A stretch of DNA of 64,000 bases from Austropuccinia psidii (GCA_023105745.1 JALGQZ010000013.1:22630105-22694104), one strand, 5' to 3'. Shown: positions 11,675 to 23,700, counted from the stretch's first letter. Notes: generated by a model not told the origin, from the sequence alone. Made by a program: numbers and translations.

Positions 11675-14600
11675 CTAAATATCATGAAATAACGGCTTTA
11701 TCATTACAAGCAGTCCACATGACAGAGCTTTGTTATCATACAATCCACAGTTACCTTCTATTTCTTCTTCTGATATAATCAAGTGTCCATCATCAAAACC
11801 AACAGCTTTATAAATATTGAGATACGGCCAATCTGGTAGGAAATTCACATCAATCTTCAAAGTTTTTAAAATCAGAAAGTTATTGTTCAGTATGCTAGAT
11901 GGCTCAGAGACTTTGAAAATGCTATCAATAATACCAAATTGTCGTGAGTTGCCCCTTTGAAAACATATCACACTGTTGCCGACATTTTTGGATTCAGTTG
12001 AAAATATATTGTTCCCCATATTAATGTTTGAAACTGGAAAATACCAAGGTGAGACAATCCTTGAAGTAGGATGACTTGTGGATTGCACGGTATTGTCTAA
12101 GCTGATCCAATCAACCATTTCCCTTGTTGCATGAAAAGTCTGTAAGTACTCAACCAGGCAATCATAATTTTGTTGGTCATGGCGGGATGGCTTGTTATAT
12201 TTATGGTGATTGAACGCGGCAGGTGGCTGTGATTCGAAAAGCTGTTTTATTTCACATGGCACAGATGGGGATTTCAGGAGAACGGAAAGGTTGGAACATC
12301 GACAGATATGTTGAAGTAAGGTTTTATCTATATCATCTATTCAGAGTTGCAAAAAGTTAGTCTTATTCAGTTCAGGTGTTTAATCAATGTGAATATATTG
12401 ATCTTATTGATTGACGTACATATCTTGTTATTTGTTGGCATCTTTGAAAATACTCCAATCAAGCGCTCATAACCCCATGTGGCTGAGGCTTGTGCTGGGC
12501 CCCAACGTTGGAAGAGTTTGGGAATATGATCAGAAAAATGATGATTTGGTTTACTTTTCTGTTTTGGGAACAGGTGTTGATTGGAAAGGCGGAATTTTTT
12601 CCAATGTTCAGAAAATGCAGTCGCATCATCTATTGAAATAGTCCAGCTTGTGGCAATGTTGATAGCACTAATCAAATGGAATGTATTCATGGCTAGTTCA
12701 TTTGCAAGTTCTTCTGACTGACCCATTTTTCTTTGAGTGTTGGCAGATTGGTGTGCATCTAATGACATCTGTTGACTGAGCATTAGAAATGGAATATAGA
12801 CCTTATATAAGAGAGCCCATTCAGCGGCTTTTAAGCTACCATGAGAGGGGGAACCCATTTTGCGGGGAACTCTTGTCCAAGATGAGGGAATTATGGTCTC
12901 AGATATGATTTGTCGGAGATGCTCAAGAGCCTCACCCTTGATCTGGTGATCACTCAGTGCAGTGATATCCAATTCAGAGGGTATTTCAGAAGTGGGGATG
13001 TAATCGGCATCAAATGAAGGAATCTCCGCAGAACCACTAGATGGATGTTCTGTGTTAGGGGTGGGCATTGGGAAGTAGTGGGGAGTGGCTCATTTATTAT
13101 TTTTGCTGCGTCTCTTCTCAGGGAGCGGGCCTCTCTCAATGTGATTTTATCAAGAGAGCTGTTGGAGGTCTTGGAATCTGAGTCTGAACTGTTGGTGTCA
13201 TTGGATTTCCTGCGGGACCTGAAGTAAATTTTTGATTTCGCCTCTGGAATGCACAATTTGAAAGTTGCATGATCATTCAAAATTCCAAGTATTAAATTAT
13301 GCATTATGTCAAGATTAACCATTCTGGTTGCATCCCAATACGGAAGGTCTTCCAAAATTGAATATCGCACTCCATACTCAGAGAAAATTGCTTGTCTTTG
13401 TTGTGGGGTTGCCCGAAGCCATTTGGCAATGGTTGATTTATGACTTTGGTATGAGCGCGTGTAGTGAAATTGAGGACCAATTTCTTCAATTTGAGCTTTG
13501 TGAATGGTGCAAAAATTACAAAAGTGGTTTCCTGAATGGGACATAAATCCAGTAAGCTTGCGCATGGCAACCACATCCGCAATGGCTGTGAGGATGGCAA
13601 CACGGATAAAGGATCCTGATGGACCTGTTGAGGTGGGTGCAAAATGGTAACCTTGCCATAGCTCTTTGAGCTCGTTGATGAGTGGCATTAATAGATAATT
13701 CAATTGAAGCGCAGTTGGCTCCTTTGGACCAGGGATGATTCCTGCAACATAGACATTCTCGGGCTTCAATCTTTCACTTGGGGGGAGATTAAGACAAATA
13801 AGCATGATAGGTCCAATGCTAGCCAACCGGGTTGACTTTCCATGTGCATTAAACCAGTCCACATATATGTAGAAGGCCAATGCACCAGGAATGGACATGA
13901 ATGGGGGGTCATGGATATTTCTAGTGCCAGTGAAGCGTCTCCAGACCAATCCATCCCAGACATCACATTTGGGGGTACCTTCAGGGGTTTGGGATTGTTG
14001 ATGCTGATGCAGAATTTCCATAATTCCAGCCCGCTGGAGGAATCTGGCAAGCCAATTTTTGAATGGTTGATAAATGAAATGTTTTGTTGGTATAAATTTT
14101 TGCTTCATGTTGGTTGTGTTTTGGGTGTGGGGTTCAGATGAATAGATGAATTTGCCTAATGATTGTGTGCAAGGGGGATCATGATCATTTGGGTCATTAT
14201 GGCGTTGACAGTGGGGTTGGTCAGTTGTGACTGATTCAGTAAGGCCATTAAGAGAGAAACATTGAGGACAACATATATAGTTTTGAATCACTGGCTCCAA
14301 TTGGAGATGTTCAAATATGGTACTCAGATCTTGAGGTATATGGAATGCAGGAGCGGGGGGACCAGCTGAGCTTGAGATACTGGACTTGATCAGCAGGTTC
14401 AGGGCGGGGTTGAGTATGCGTGAAGCCCTGCGGGGTAAATTATACCTTAATGATAGAATGGCAGATATTATCATTCCTAGGTCTTGTGGGGGAAGGGTTT
14501 GACTGCCACTATATGGTTTCTGTGCAGTTGAATTGAGACCCGCTGGAGTTGAGAAAGTGCTTTGGGTCAAACGTGAATAATCAGCTGGGAAGATTTGATC

Positions 14601-14816
14601 CAATAGAATTTGTGGGAACCCAGATCCTGATGCAGAAGTAGGGATGTTTGGAAGAGATTTGGGTGCAATGGTTGATTTGAGCTTTTTAATGTGCTGTTTA
14701 TATTGGAAAGGTGTGAAGGCAACTCCTTGCCTATCACCCTCAGGGGAAGAGTGTGTTTGAGTTGAGCAGTGTTGACACATGCATATACGCATTGAGGAAT
14801 AGGGCCGGGTTGTCAT
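11675..14816 (-). CDS. Tnp2/Plavaka-like DDE transposase (CACTA superfamily), one intron, apparent frameshift
   Basis: The transposase that would bind and cut this element's ends. ATG at 14814-14816. The N-terminus has a zinc-ligand pair (CMCQHC, residues 12-17) and a second Cys/His cluster (CCPQC near 182, then CQRH and C). The RNase H-like core shows YVDWFN (Asp320), a conserved GIIPGPKEP stretch (359-367), AIADVVAMRK (Asp414) with CNFC (433-436), and LPYWDATRMVNLDIMH (491-506). After residue ~583 (near 13068) the protein continues in another frame starting MPTPNTEHPSSG, with no intron signals at the switch, so a one-base frameshift is likely. The second part carries SKPNHHFSDHIPKLFQRWGP and GYERLIGVFSKMPTN, with the Glu expected to complete the DDE set. 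An 83-bp intron (12419-12337, GTACGT...AG) joins this to DIDKTLLQHICRCSNL and a C-terminal region to 11675, about 1,040 residues in all. KDZ transposases look different in their motifs. Confidence 0.85.
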
Positions 14817-15760
14817 TGTTGCAGGAATTGGGAGTATGGTTGGTTTGTGTATAAATCTCTATGGTTGATGTGAAAGTGTTCAGGAGTGTTATTAATTGGA
14901 AATAAAATTCAGTGATTATTTATGAAGGGGGAGATGATTTGAGCCAGCTGAGGATTTTATCCCATTTGTAATGGTGCATGAGCTGCAGTGGATAAAGTGT
15001 AACATGTCTCATATGGATGGCGGAATTGGGTAAAATGCCATGCTGCTCAATGCTCATACATATTCTAGTTTATTTACTCATTGTGATAGTGAGGGTTTGA
15101 CCATTGAGGGGGTTCCATTAGTGAAGTGTTACCATTGAATTGAGGGGATTAACATTTAATCCATGTACGCTGGCACGCCATCGTACATGGTTTAAACCTT
15201 ATTAAAGACATAACTATATAGCTCTATTACATAAGGGGTTGGAGTGCAGCTAAAGTCTTGGTATTTGGTTTGAGTACGGCGGGCTTTGAATCAGTTGGAA
15301 TGTGATTTGGATTGTCTTGCCTTTCTTGAAAAGGTGATGTCTCTTTTGTGGGTAAATCCTTCATGAATATACCCCTTTACAGATGTACAATGTTGTGGAA
15401 TTTCAATGCATATATTGGCAGTTTGGATAATTCACAAAATGTGACAATGGGGAGGCAGAAATGTTACCAAATATGATTACTTATGGATGATGGGTCCCCT
15501 TTCAGATCAAGGAAATATCACATTATATGCTGGTAGGCCGTGCAGGGTGGTTTCCGACAAAAGCGGAGGAGCTCAAGAGGAGGCAGGGAGGATTCTCCTC
15601 AAAAGAGTCTTATCCGACTTCCACACAACACTTGTTTCCAACTATTCATAGAATTTCTCTATTTCAAATTTGAAAAAATCTCATCTCATATCCCTCTATT
15701 TTATCACAATACTCAACTGTTTTATCAAGTTAAAAATATTACTGTACTTTTTTGGCCCTT
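14817..15760. promoter_or_regulatory. Divergent promoter spacer between transposase and the plus-strand gene
   Basis: The 0.94-kb spacer separates the starts of two divergently oriented genes, so it should contain both promoters. It contains the 30-bp palindrome at 15161-15190. The last ~100 bases before the plus-strand ATG are pyrimidine-rich (CTCATCTCATATCCCTC and similar), as in many basidiomycete leaders. No unambiguous TATA box was found. Confidence 0.45.
15161..15190. repeat. Recurring palindrome, copy 1 (TGTACG...CGTACA)
   Basis: CCATGTACGCTGGC on the left faces GCCATCGTACATGG on the right; 26 of 30 bases match the reverse complement. It shares the half-site pattern TGTACGNTGGC with the palindromes near 21058, 25927, 27899 and 30763. 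It lies between two divergent gene starts. Confidence 0.65.
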
Positions 15761-17821
15761 ATGTCATCTTCCAAGTCACATCAATCCCGTTCAGGTTCTG
15801 TTCATGACTCAGATAGTGAATCTAGCATAGAATATGCTCAAAAACAATCACCATTGAGTCCCAACATTCCTCTCACAACCCCTATCGCATCCTCAATGAA
15901 TGTATCAGGTCTTAACATTGATGTGGGAAATCCGAAGGCTCCAACTTCCAGCACTTGGGCGATCCCAAATATTTCTGTCACTCCAATTCCCCCGAATCCC
16001 ACTAATACACAAATGCATGTGTCTGAGGGGCCGGAAGGCACACCTCAAATCTCATCAAACGCTAATCCCCAATCAAAATTTCCACATGAGTTCCTCCTTA
16101 ACCCCGGTCGGAATCCAGTTGCATCCCAGGATCCCTTTGGACGAAGTAAACAGGCAACCCTCAATATTCCATCAGGATCTCAGGTTCATGTGGGCAATGA
16201 AAGGCGGCTTGATGGGGGGCGACGAAAAAGACCTTTGGAAAATGTAACTTGGAGCGGTCTGTCGGAGGGAAATCCAGGATTGATGCTTCATCAAAGTAAG
16301 TCATTTGAATTTTGGAGTAGAAACTTATTCACAATTTGATATGTTTGTTTCATGGGTTAGATATGGCACCTAAAGGCAAGTCAGTCCGATCTCAGGAGAC
16401 AATTGAAGATCGTGAGGATGACCAGTCTTCATTAATGTTTTGATGTGTTAACTGATGATTTGCATGGCAGGGGATGAACTTTATGCGTCTTCACCTCTGG
16501 TCCATAAAGAGAAAGTCACTGGACATCATCATCCATATGCCTCCAAACCAAGAACGGGTCATGCCAGTACATCAAGAGAAAGAATTGTGGATGATGAGGA
16601 TGAGAACATGTCTCCGACTCAAAGTGAAAGAAATGATGAACCAAGGAGGGACAATTTCACAGCGCATGAGCAAGGCACTCAATCAAATAGTGAGTTCACC
16701 CATCCTCAGCTGGGCCTTGCCCAGAGTATGCTTGAACAATCCGAGGTCAGACAGCAAAGGAACCAGGCCCGCAAAGCTCACAATGTGGCGAAACATGCAA
16801 TCCAGAAGGAGCAACAAAAATGGCTGAAGGCAGAACTTCCAGAGAATGTCCATGGAATGAGATCAGCAGTACATGCACATTGCCTGTTCCTACTCAAAGT
16901 TAGGGATAAGGATTTTTCCTCACTACCAGCACCACCCAGCACAGAAGAGCGTAAAATTGCAATTCAAGTGGCTGGTCATCTCGGTTATGTCCCCAAGGAT
17001 GTTTTCAATGAGCCATCAACACAGGTTCAGTCTCAGGGTTTCCAAAGCTACTGCAAAAATGAGCTCCACAAGCTAGGACTAAAGCGATTCACTTGGGACT
17101 GGGAGAGCTCATGGCAACATCCGTTCAACGAGCTGATGTCTATGGTGTTTTACCGTACATTCCGTCTTGCACTTGTCAGCACTGAGTATCATCACTACTG
17201 TTGGAACAAGGATCATAACAACTATGGGGTTGTGGCGGCTTTAATGGAGCGATATTTCACTTATTTGAAAAGAGAATGGAAGTCTATTCAAAAGGATGCG
17301 GAGTATTTGGTAAAAAAGAAGGAGAATCAAAAGCTGGCAAAGATTTGTCAAAGAGTTAGTTACTGTATCTCTTCTTCATTGTGGACCAAGTCTGATGATG
17401 ATCTACTTGATTATGTGCAGACCTGTGAGCGCCGTCGTGAATGGTGTGATACGGCTAAATTTCCCATTCTAGCATCACAATTCAATGACCCTCGAGTATG
17501 CTCAGATACTGAGGAGGTACTGGAAAATGGCCGTCAAGTTTACCGCAAAGTGGGATTACGCTGGCGCTCCCAGTTATTTAATGAGTTGGTATTGAAAATG
17601 GATAGAGACATAGAGTTTTGTAATCGGATTAAAAAAAAGGGTAAAAAACTATTGATAGATTGCCAGAATTACGATCGACAGATGATGGTGATATTCTGGA
17701 AGGCCTATCATTTCAGGTATTTGATCAAGATTTGCTCAAGGGCTGTAGTAAGATGCAGACTATTGCCCTCAAAATACTTGACATGCCAGTTATTAGGCCG
17801 AATGGTGATGCTCTGCAATAA
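15761..17821 (+). CDS. Unrecognised transposon-borne gene, three exons, frameshift near its end
   Basis: ATG at 15761 (MSSSKSHQSRSGSVHDSDS). The first ~180 residues are Ser/Pro/Asn-rich and probably disordered, ending in a basic GRRKRP stretch that could be a nuclear signal. Introns are 16296-16360 (GTAAGT...TTAG) and 16412-16470 (GTGAGG...GCAG), joining to GDELYASSPLV. The rest is charged and helical, with ARKAHNVAKHAIQKEQQKW, several Trp-rich segments (FTWDWESSW), a Lys-rich YLKREWKSIQKDAEYLVKKK, and CSDTEE...YRKVGLRWRS. That last arrangement recalls an uncharacterised protein family common in basidiomycete genomes, but this is from memory. Near 17645 an A-run frameshift is likely: the better frame continues RLPELRSTDDGDILEGLSFQ and stops at 17819-17821. 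The gene converges on the SNF2 gene. Function unknown. Confidence 0.65.
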
Positions 17822-18123
17822 CTTAGTAATTTGTCACGGTATAGCACTGTGACAAATTAAAATTTTGTGAATTATTTGTGCAGGTGTAATAAAATCTGAT
17901 TATTATCTCTTAAGGATGCAACAACTTGCTAAATATGTTAGAATATAGACAAAATGAAATGTATCACCGTCTCCCTTAGCAATAATAATCTATTGCTCAT
18001 TTTCATTGAGGAAATATTGAAGAAGTTCGATCCAGCTCATGGTGTTCATAATTGTGGACCTGTGCCAGAGTCAACAGGAGTTATCAACTTTGTCAATCAC
18101 AAATTATATAATATCAGTAAGGC

Positions 18124-20556
18124 TCACGCAGTTAATGATTTTTTCTTTTCTTGGACCTATTGGTGATTGGAATATGGCATTCCCATAAGGAAGGATTTCA
18201 GAATAGTAATACAATCAAGTGAAAGATGAGCTTGAAAGGTACCTTCCGCATGTTGACCTCAACTGAATGAGGAGTGATATAGTGGATGACCTGTACAGGT
18301 CGTTGTTGGCCAATACAATGTAGACAATCAACAGCCTGAGCCTCAATGGCTGGGTTCCAATTGGGCTCCTGGAAATGTGGTTGTCAGGGTCCGAAAATCA
18401 GGGGAGAATTTTGGGGGGCCCCTCACCATTAAATAGACTATATTAGCACAAGTTATATTGAGGCCAGTTCCAGCCCCGGCAATGGATGCAATGAGTACTT
18501 CACATTCAGGATTATTGAAGAAATTCTCAAGCGCCTTGTCCTGCGCTCGTGGTGTAATTGTTCCATCAATTCATGCTGAAAGGATAGAGTGATGGGCAAG
18601 AGCAATACCAGTTCTACAATATAAAAAAGTCAGATGGAGTCAATTGGTAATGGATGCATATTAGAATTAATGCACAAATCTAGAAATTGGGTCCATTGGG
18701 TATAAACCACCGATTTGGTTGAACCACACCTTGTTTGTTTGTTCTTCATTAAGCTTTGTAGGAGGTGTGCAATTTTACTACTCATCATGCATGTTTCCAC
18801 ATCCACAATAGTTTGTGTGATTGTTGGGGAGTTATCCTGAGTGCTCCTGCCCTTGGGGTCTTCCAACTCCGCCTCCGCAATTGTGTTAAGCATGATGTGA
18901 TGGTTACAACATATTCGCAGCTTATTAATATTTCTGAAAAACTCTCCTGGTCCTTTGCTTTTGGATGATAGGAATTCTTCATATAATGTGGAATATTCTT
19001 GCTGCATGGTCGGGTTGAGTGGGAGCAGCTCATAATGATGGCTAATAGTGGGGAGGGATTCGAGATGTGTGGTTTTGGTGCGGCGCAAACTTAAATGCCG
19101 CAATGCCAAATGCAAAATATCATTGCAACCTTTTGAAAGACTACTCAGGATGAATGGTGACCAGTTATCTTGATTGGCGCTCTGGGGTTGAGTGATGAAT
19201 GATATTATGCCCAAAAGGTCATAAATGGTGTTGTGAATAGGTGTGCCCATTAAGCATATTCGACGGGATGAAAGGAGGCTATTAATGGCACGGTGAGTGG
19301 CAGCGTATTGAGAGCGAATATAGCTATAAGAGGGGGCAAGGGTTATTGGATATAAAAGGTAATCTGAATCATTTAAGCTCAGCCACTCACTGTGCTTCAT
19401 CCAAGATTATACAATGCCAATTGATTTGAAAAATGAATGATGCAGAGGGATTGGTTTGCTTAAATTCTTGGGTGATAGTATTGTAAGAAGTGATGATGAT
19501 ATCATATTTTAAGATGTCGGCTTGGGATAATGAGTGACGAGTGGGACCATGGTAGATTTTGGCATGCAGTGCTCCAGCCTGAGCATGCTTGGATATTTCT
19601 GATTGCCAGTTGGTAATTAAGCGAGGGGGGCAGATGATCATGGTGGGCGTGGAGCGATGGGGGTTTGCAATCATCCGCTCGTTGGAGGTACCAATTAGAG
19701 CAATGACCTGAATGGTTTTACCTAATCCCATATCATCCGCAAGCAGTCCTCCAAGAGGGGTATTGGTCGAAAGGGATTCAAATGAGCTAACGACCTTGTT
19801 TGTAATGATGTGCCTCGCATTAAAAGTGGATCCTGGGGGTGAGGTGGCCCAAAGGTTATGGGCTGATTGGCCATTGGGGATTTCTCGATCCCAGAGAAAA
19901 GCTAGTCCGGTCTTTTGATGAGGGAGGAGGGGGGTTTGAATAATGGCATGGGGCGGGGTCATCATGGGGAGGTCTGATCCACTGGGTAATTGTATCAGTT
20001 TTTGCTTGAAAATCAATGATGAAACAGCAGGATATGAAGCAGGCGTCAAGTTTGAAGCGGGAAATGTCGGAGTAAAGAGTTGAAATTGACAATGAGTAGT
20101 ACAGTCATATTCTTTGGGCATTTTAAGCTTGAAATCTTGTGTTCGAAAGCTTTCCATTATGAATAGAATGTTTGGATACCATGTGAAGAACATCAATGCT
20201 AGATTGGGTTTCTGAGATGAGGAGGGATCATTTGCATCAGTCATAAATACTCCCTCAACAAATAATATTTGAGTAGGATTGGTTTGGCAATTTTCAATCC
20301 ATGCCCCACCAGGACCACAGTGCATGAACGTTTTTGGTGCCCCAAGGAATGGTATCAACGTTTGGGAAAGGGTTCCCGGGAGAGAGCCAATAGCATTCTG
20401 GTGATTGGGGAGATATACGAATATGTTGTGTTGATTGTGCCATAGGATAATCCAAGAACCTAAGTCGGAATTCTCAGGCTTTAAGGTTATATCACTATTT
20501 ATTTGAATACAAATATTAATCATCCCAATGCAAAGTGGTTGTGAAGGGGTTGACAT
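18124..20556 (-). pseudogene. SNF2-family ATPase (Rad5/Rad16-like), five exons, inactivated
   Basis: SNF2 ATPases use ATP to translocate on DNA and remodel nucleosomes or displace proteins. Exons: 20556-19391, 19323-18676, 18613-18427, 18368-18243, 18156-18124, all with GT...AG introns of 58-86 bp. Motifs appear in order: a Q-motif-like LLPHQKTGLAFLWDRE (~210-225), Walker A in GGLLADDMGLGKTIQ (~269-283), TMIICPPRLITNWQ, IIITSY, the DEAH box completed across the first splice (IILDEAH), ICLMGTPIHN, LRRTK, then KSVVYTQWTQFLD, DGTITPRAQ and IASIAGAGTGLN. Motif VI reads DCLHCIGQ where the family has DRxHRxGQ, so both Arg finger-region residues are Cys. Exon 3 also has a TGA (18571-18573) at an expected Arg. 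All three changes fit CGN to TGN. Length without the stop is about 720 residues. It converges on the unrecognised plus-strand gene. Confidence 0.85.
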
Positions 20557-20920
20557 GATGGCTATTTTAAATTATTTGGGGACAGTTGGGAATTATATGA
20601 TCGGGAAGGGTTAGCTAAAGGGAATGAAGAGGAATAAGCGCAGGTGGGGAACTTATATGAGTGGCAGCAACAGGCCAAAAGGGGGATGGCCTGTGGTTAC
20701 GTGCATGGTCTTGATGGGGGTGGGCGTCTTGGGCTGATAATTTTCATATCCAATTTGGGGCATATATCAAGGCAAGGTGGCCAAAATGTGGGTGCACCGA
20801 TATTTTGCTGGATCTGCAGCAATTTACGAAACCTTTGGTGGAACAAGGTTGACATTAGCATATCCGAAATTGGGTGGGTTGTAGCAACTTATTGTGGAGG
20901 GGCATATTAGAGGCATGCGC

Positions 20921-20950
20921 CCATGTTCGCTGGTGTGACAGCAAACAATA
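20921..20950. repeat. Recurring palindrome, copy 2 (degenerate)
   Basis: CCATGTTCGCTGGTGTGACA followed by GCAAACAATA. The left half follows the TGTACGCTGG pattern of copy 1 almost exactly; the right half is more decayed. Confidence 0.4.
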
Positions 20951-21057
20951 AGCGTATCATCCCCAGGTTAATTTTTGCACAGGGACCTACTGGGAAATGT
21001 TGGCGGTTTCAAAGGGCAAACTCACTGTAGAGATGTGTGTGTGTGGGCGGGTAAGAT

Positions 21058-21083
21058 ATGTTTGGTGGCGTGCCACCGAACAT
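21058..21083. repeat. Recurring palindrome, copy 3
   Basis: The left arm ATGTTTGGTGGCG faces TGCCACCGAACAT; 11 of 13 positions pair. It lies in the 5' spacer of the SNF2 gene. Confidence 0.6.
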
Positions 21084-23055
21084 GAGTTTGATTGCGTGGG
21101 GCGCTTGAGAACGTGCAGAAAATGACCCGGAGTGGGAGATCCCGACACAATCATAGGCCGGGATTATTCTAATGCGGATGAGGCTGAAGAAAATCCATAC
21201 TGATTGACCTCAGGTTTCCATGCGCAAGCGGGTGAGCGTCTGCAGTGCAGCTGACCACCCGACCAAGAAAATAGCCGGTCGGAAGACTGGCAGTAAAATG
21301 TCTTCCAGGCGTGTGAAAGTTGCCTGCGTATGACCTGTCGGGTGGTGCATATGAGAAAGTGTGTGGCTTCCCGCCAATGAGCACGTGCGGCCAGTCAAAG
21401 TTTGCCCCAATATCACCTACTTACATTAACTTGGATTACACGCGCATCTGTGCTGGAGTTAGGCAGAGCTGTCCAACGAGGTGCATCAAAGGGATGCAGT
21501 TGAGATATATGACTTGATGGCTTGACGTGATTGCATGTTACATTGCTGAACAGCTTTTGCTCTGCCCTGCAGCATACATTTACAAAGGTGTACTGCGTAC
21601 CAAGGCTGTCATGTCGGTTATTCCGTGCAGTTCGGCTAAACTGATTTAGGTTGTTAATTCTACCAGACTTAACAGTTCCAACGCGCTTTTTTTTCACGTG
21701 GAACTGAAACTGACCAATCAAATAGCAACTACGCACTGAATAAATCCCAACTAATTATTTCGCGCAACATCTCACGTATCTCAAATGTTTTATCATTTTT
21801 ATTTATAATTTTTTAATCATTTTCTTTAATTCTCATTTGTTTATAATGAGCACAAATATATGATCTTTCCAAAAGCTCATTCCAATTAAACGACTATTTA
21901 ATTCATCAATTATAGCTACAATGACTGATAGCTTCCTTAATCCCACTTACAATTCATTTTTGCTTAATACATGTCCTTTGCGAACTACAATAAATGATGT
22001 TCATTTGAAATTATAACAAACACAATTTAAAATTGATAAGATTTTGTTTTGAGCCGTGAGAAAAAGAGATGATAACAAAATATTTTGAATAATGGAATAA
22101 AATTTTTATTGAATTAAATCCCGGTTAGACTGGAACTGACAATGACCTTATCAGGTATGGTACTTAATGAGGACATAGTGATTACATATCTCGCAAGTTC
22201 CAGTACGACCGAATGTTTTTTTAATGAAGTCGTACTTCAGACCAATTTGGGACCGCATATCCAGCCCTGCTGCGTACTACAGTGTCGGCTGTACAGATTA
22301 GGAAGGTGTAATACTACTTCAGCCTGCATGCATATAGCCAATGGGTATCCGCCTTCCGATCGTTTGCATATACGTTGCTCATGTGCCACATGCTCAGAAT
22401 TGTGTTTCACCCGCTTTGCACACGCAAGCTGAGCATGTCATGGTCAAAAGGACCGTGTGGAAGTGCTCAGTCAAGCCATGGTCCGGACCGTTTTTGCAAT
22501 AGTTCATTGTAAGGCTCAGTTTGGAGCACTTCACCAAAGCGTGTGAAATGCTGCACCTGGCTGAAATGTCATCCGATGCTGTGCCAAATGCTCAGATTGT
22601 GTGCTTAAAAAAATGACCTAGCAATTGCTCAGCATGGTGCATTTGATATTGTTATATCAATAGTTCAACAACTGTGCAGTTAAAATGTTCAGCCACTGAG
22701 CATTTCAATTATGACCCGAAAGCAAACCTGAGCAATGGGTCGAGCCAAGATTACGCTGCATTCACTTGTCATACAGCCGCCCAACCCTTTGTTCAAACAC
22801 TATCACCCAGCCATAAGGCCGGTATGCTCGCCGCAGTCACCTGTGACCAAATGCACCACGTGCATTTCTGCATGGGGCACATGTGCATTGCACCCACCAT
22901 GCAGATTCAACGAGGGCCTCACGACCACCCTCCTGGGGGTGATCGGGTGGCTAATTAAGGAAACAAAGGGGATTTGACTGAGCTTGAAAATTCAATGAAT
23001 AGCAATACTCAGCCAGAACCCCATTGTTCTTCTGCCTAGGGCCAGCATTTGCTGT

Positions 23056-23251
23056 GACTGAGCTTCAATTTTGCCCACACGCCTTGAAGCTGAGCCTTTG
23101 TCGGGTGCTGCAACTGCTGCGACTGAGCTTCAATTTTGCCCACACGCCTTGAAGCTGAGCCTTTGTTGGGTGCTGCAACTGCTGCGACTGAGTATCAATT
23201 TTGCGCACAGGACTTGAAGCTGAGCCTTTGTCGGGTGCTGCAACTGCTGCG
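23056..23251 (+). repeat. Three tandem copies of a 65-bp unit
   Basis: The unit begins GACTGAGCTTCAATTTTGCC, includes GAAGCTGAGCCTTTGTCGGG and ends TGCTGCAACTGCTGC; three copies in a row with few changes. The array stops about 20 bp before a TATA box, so it looks like an upstream activating array of the plus-strand Cys-rich gene. Each unit contains the CTGAGC motif also scattered in the spacer to the left. Confidence 0.75.
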
Positions 23252-23272
23252 ATTGTCTCAGCTTCCCCATGG

Positions 23273-23280
23273 TATAAAAG
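23273..23280 (+). promoter_or_regulatory. TATA box (TATAAAAG)
   Basis: GGTATAAAAG stands between the 65-bp repeat array and a strongly pyrimidine-rich leader (CTTTTTTTCTCACCCGCTCC and onward). It is the likely core promoter of the gene whose ATG is at 23701 after a 5' intron ending GTTTTTAG. Confidence 0.65.
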
Positions 23281-23700
23281 ACCATCTTCACACAACAAGC
23301 CCTTCACTTTTTTTCTCACCCGCTCCAATTTTCCCAATCGCCCACTGTTCTCCTTCTTGTGCGTATTCCCCCTCGTCTTCCTGCCTTTCCAGTCTTTTCT
23401 TTCGCACTCGACTAACCCCACTCCCCTTCCTGCTCGCTTTTTGTTTTTCCTGCTAATACTTTCAGAACCCCACTTCTATCTACTTTGTACGTTTTCTCCA
23501 ATTAAACTTTTGTCAGCATTATGATCCGATATTAATAATTTTCTTTCTTCACGACTCTCTTCTAGACTTTTAAAAACCTCCTACTAGCGCTTTTTTAATT
23601 TGAATTCCGTTTTAAAATTATAAATCATTGTATGTCTTCCTTTTCTTTCTTGATTGCTTACTTTCTATTCAGTTACTAACCTGTTTTGTTTTGTTTTTAG

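Larger units (their letters stand above)
20557..23055. other. Non-coding interior of the transposon with dispersed TGCTCAG motifs
   Basis: About 2.5 kb upstream of the SNF2 gene with no gene I can support. It contains palindromes at 20921-20950 and 21058-21083. Between about 22380 and 23060 the heptamer TGCTCAG or its complement CTGAGCA, with one-base variants, recurs roughly ten times on both strands. The middle part (21730-22130) is AT-rich. The short open frames have no domain or compositional support. Confidence 0.5.

Noticed and set aside
12411..14141. Plus-strand open frames opposite the transposase
   Set aside because: Shadows of the minus-strand coding sequence with no independent support.
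11675..14816. KDZ-type transposase
   Set aside because: TET/JBP linkage suggested KDZ, but the core motifs (GPKEP, LPYWD, NHH...ERL) and the CACC termini with a 3-bp duplication fit Tnp2/Plavaka/CACTA better.
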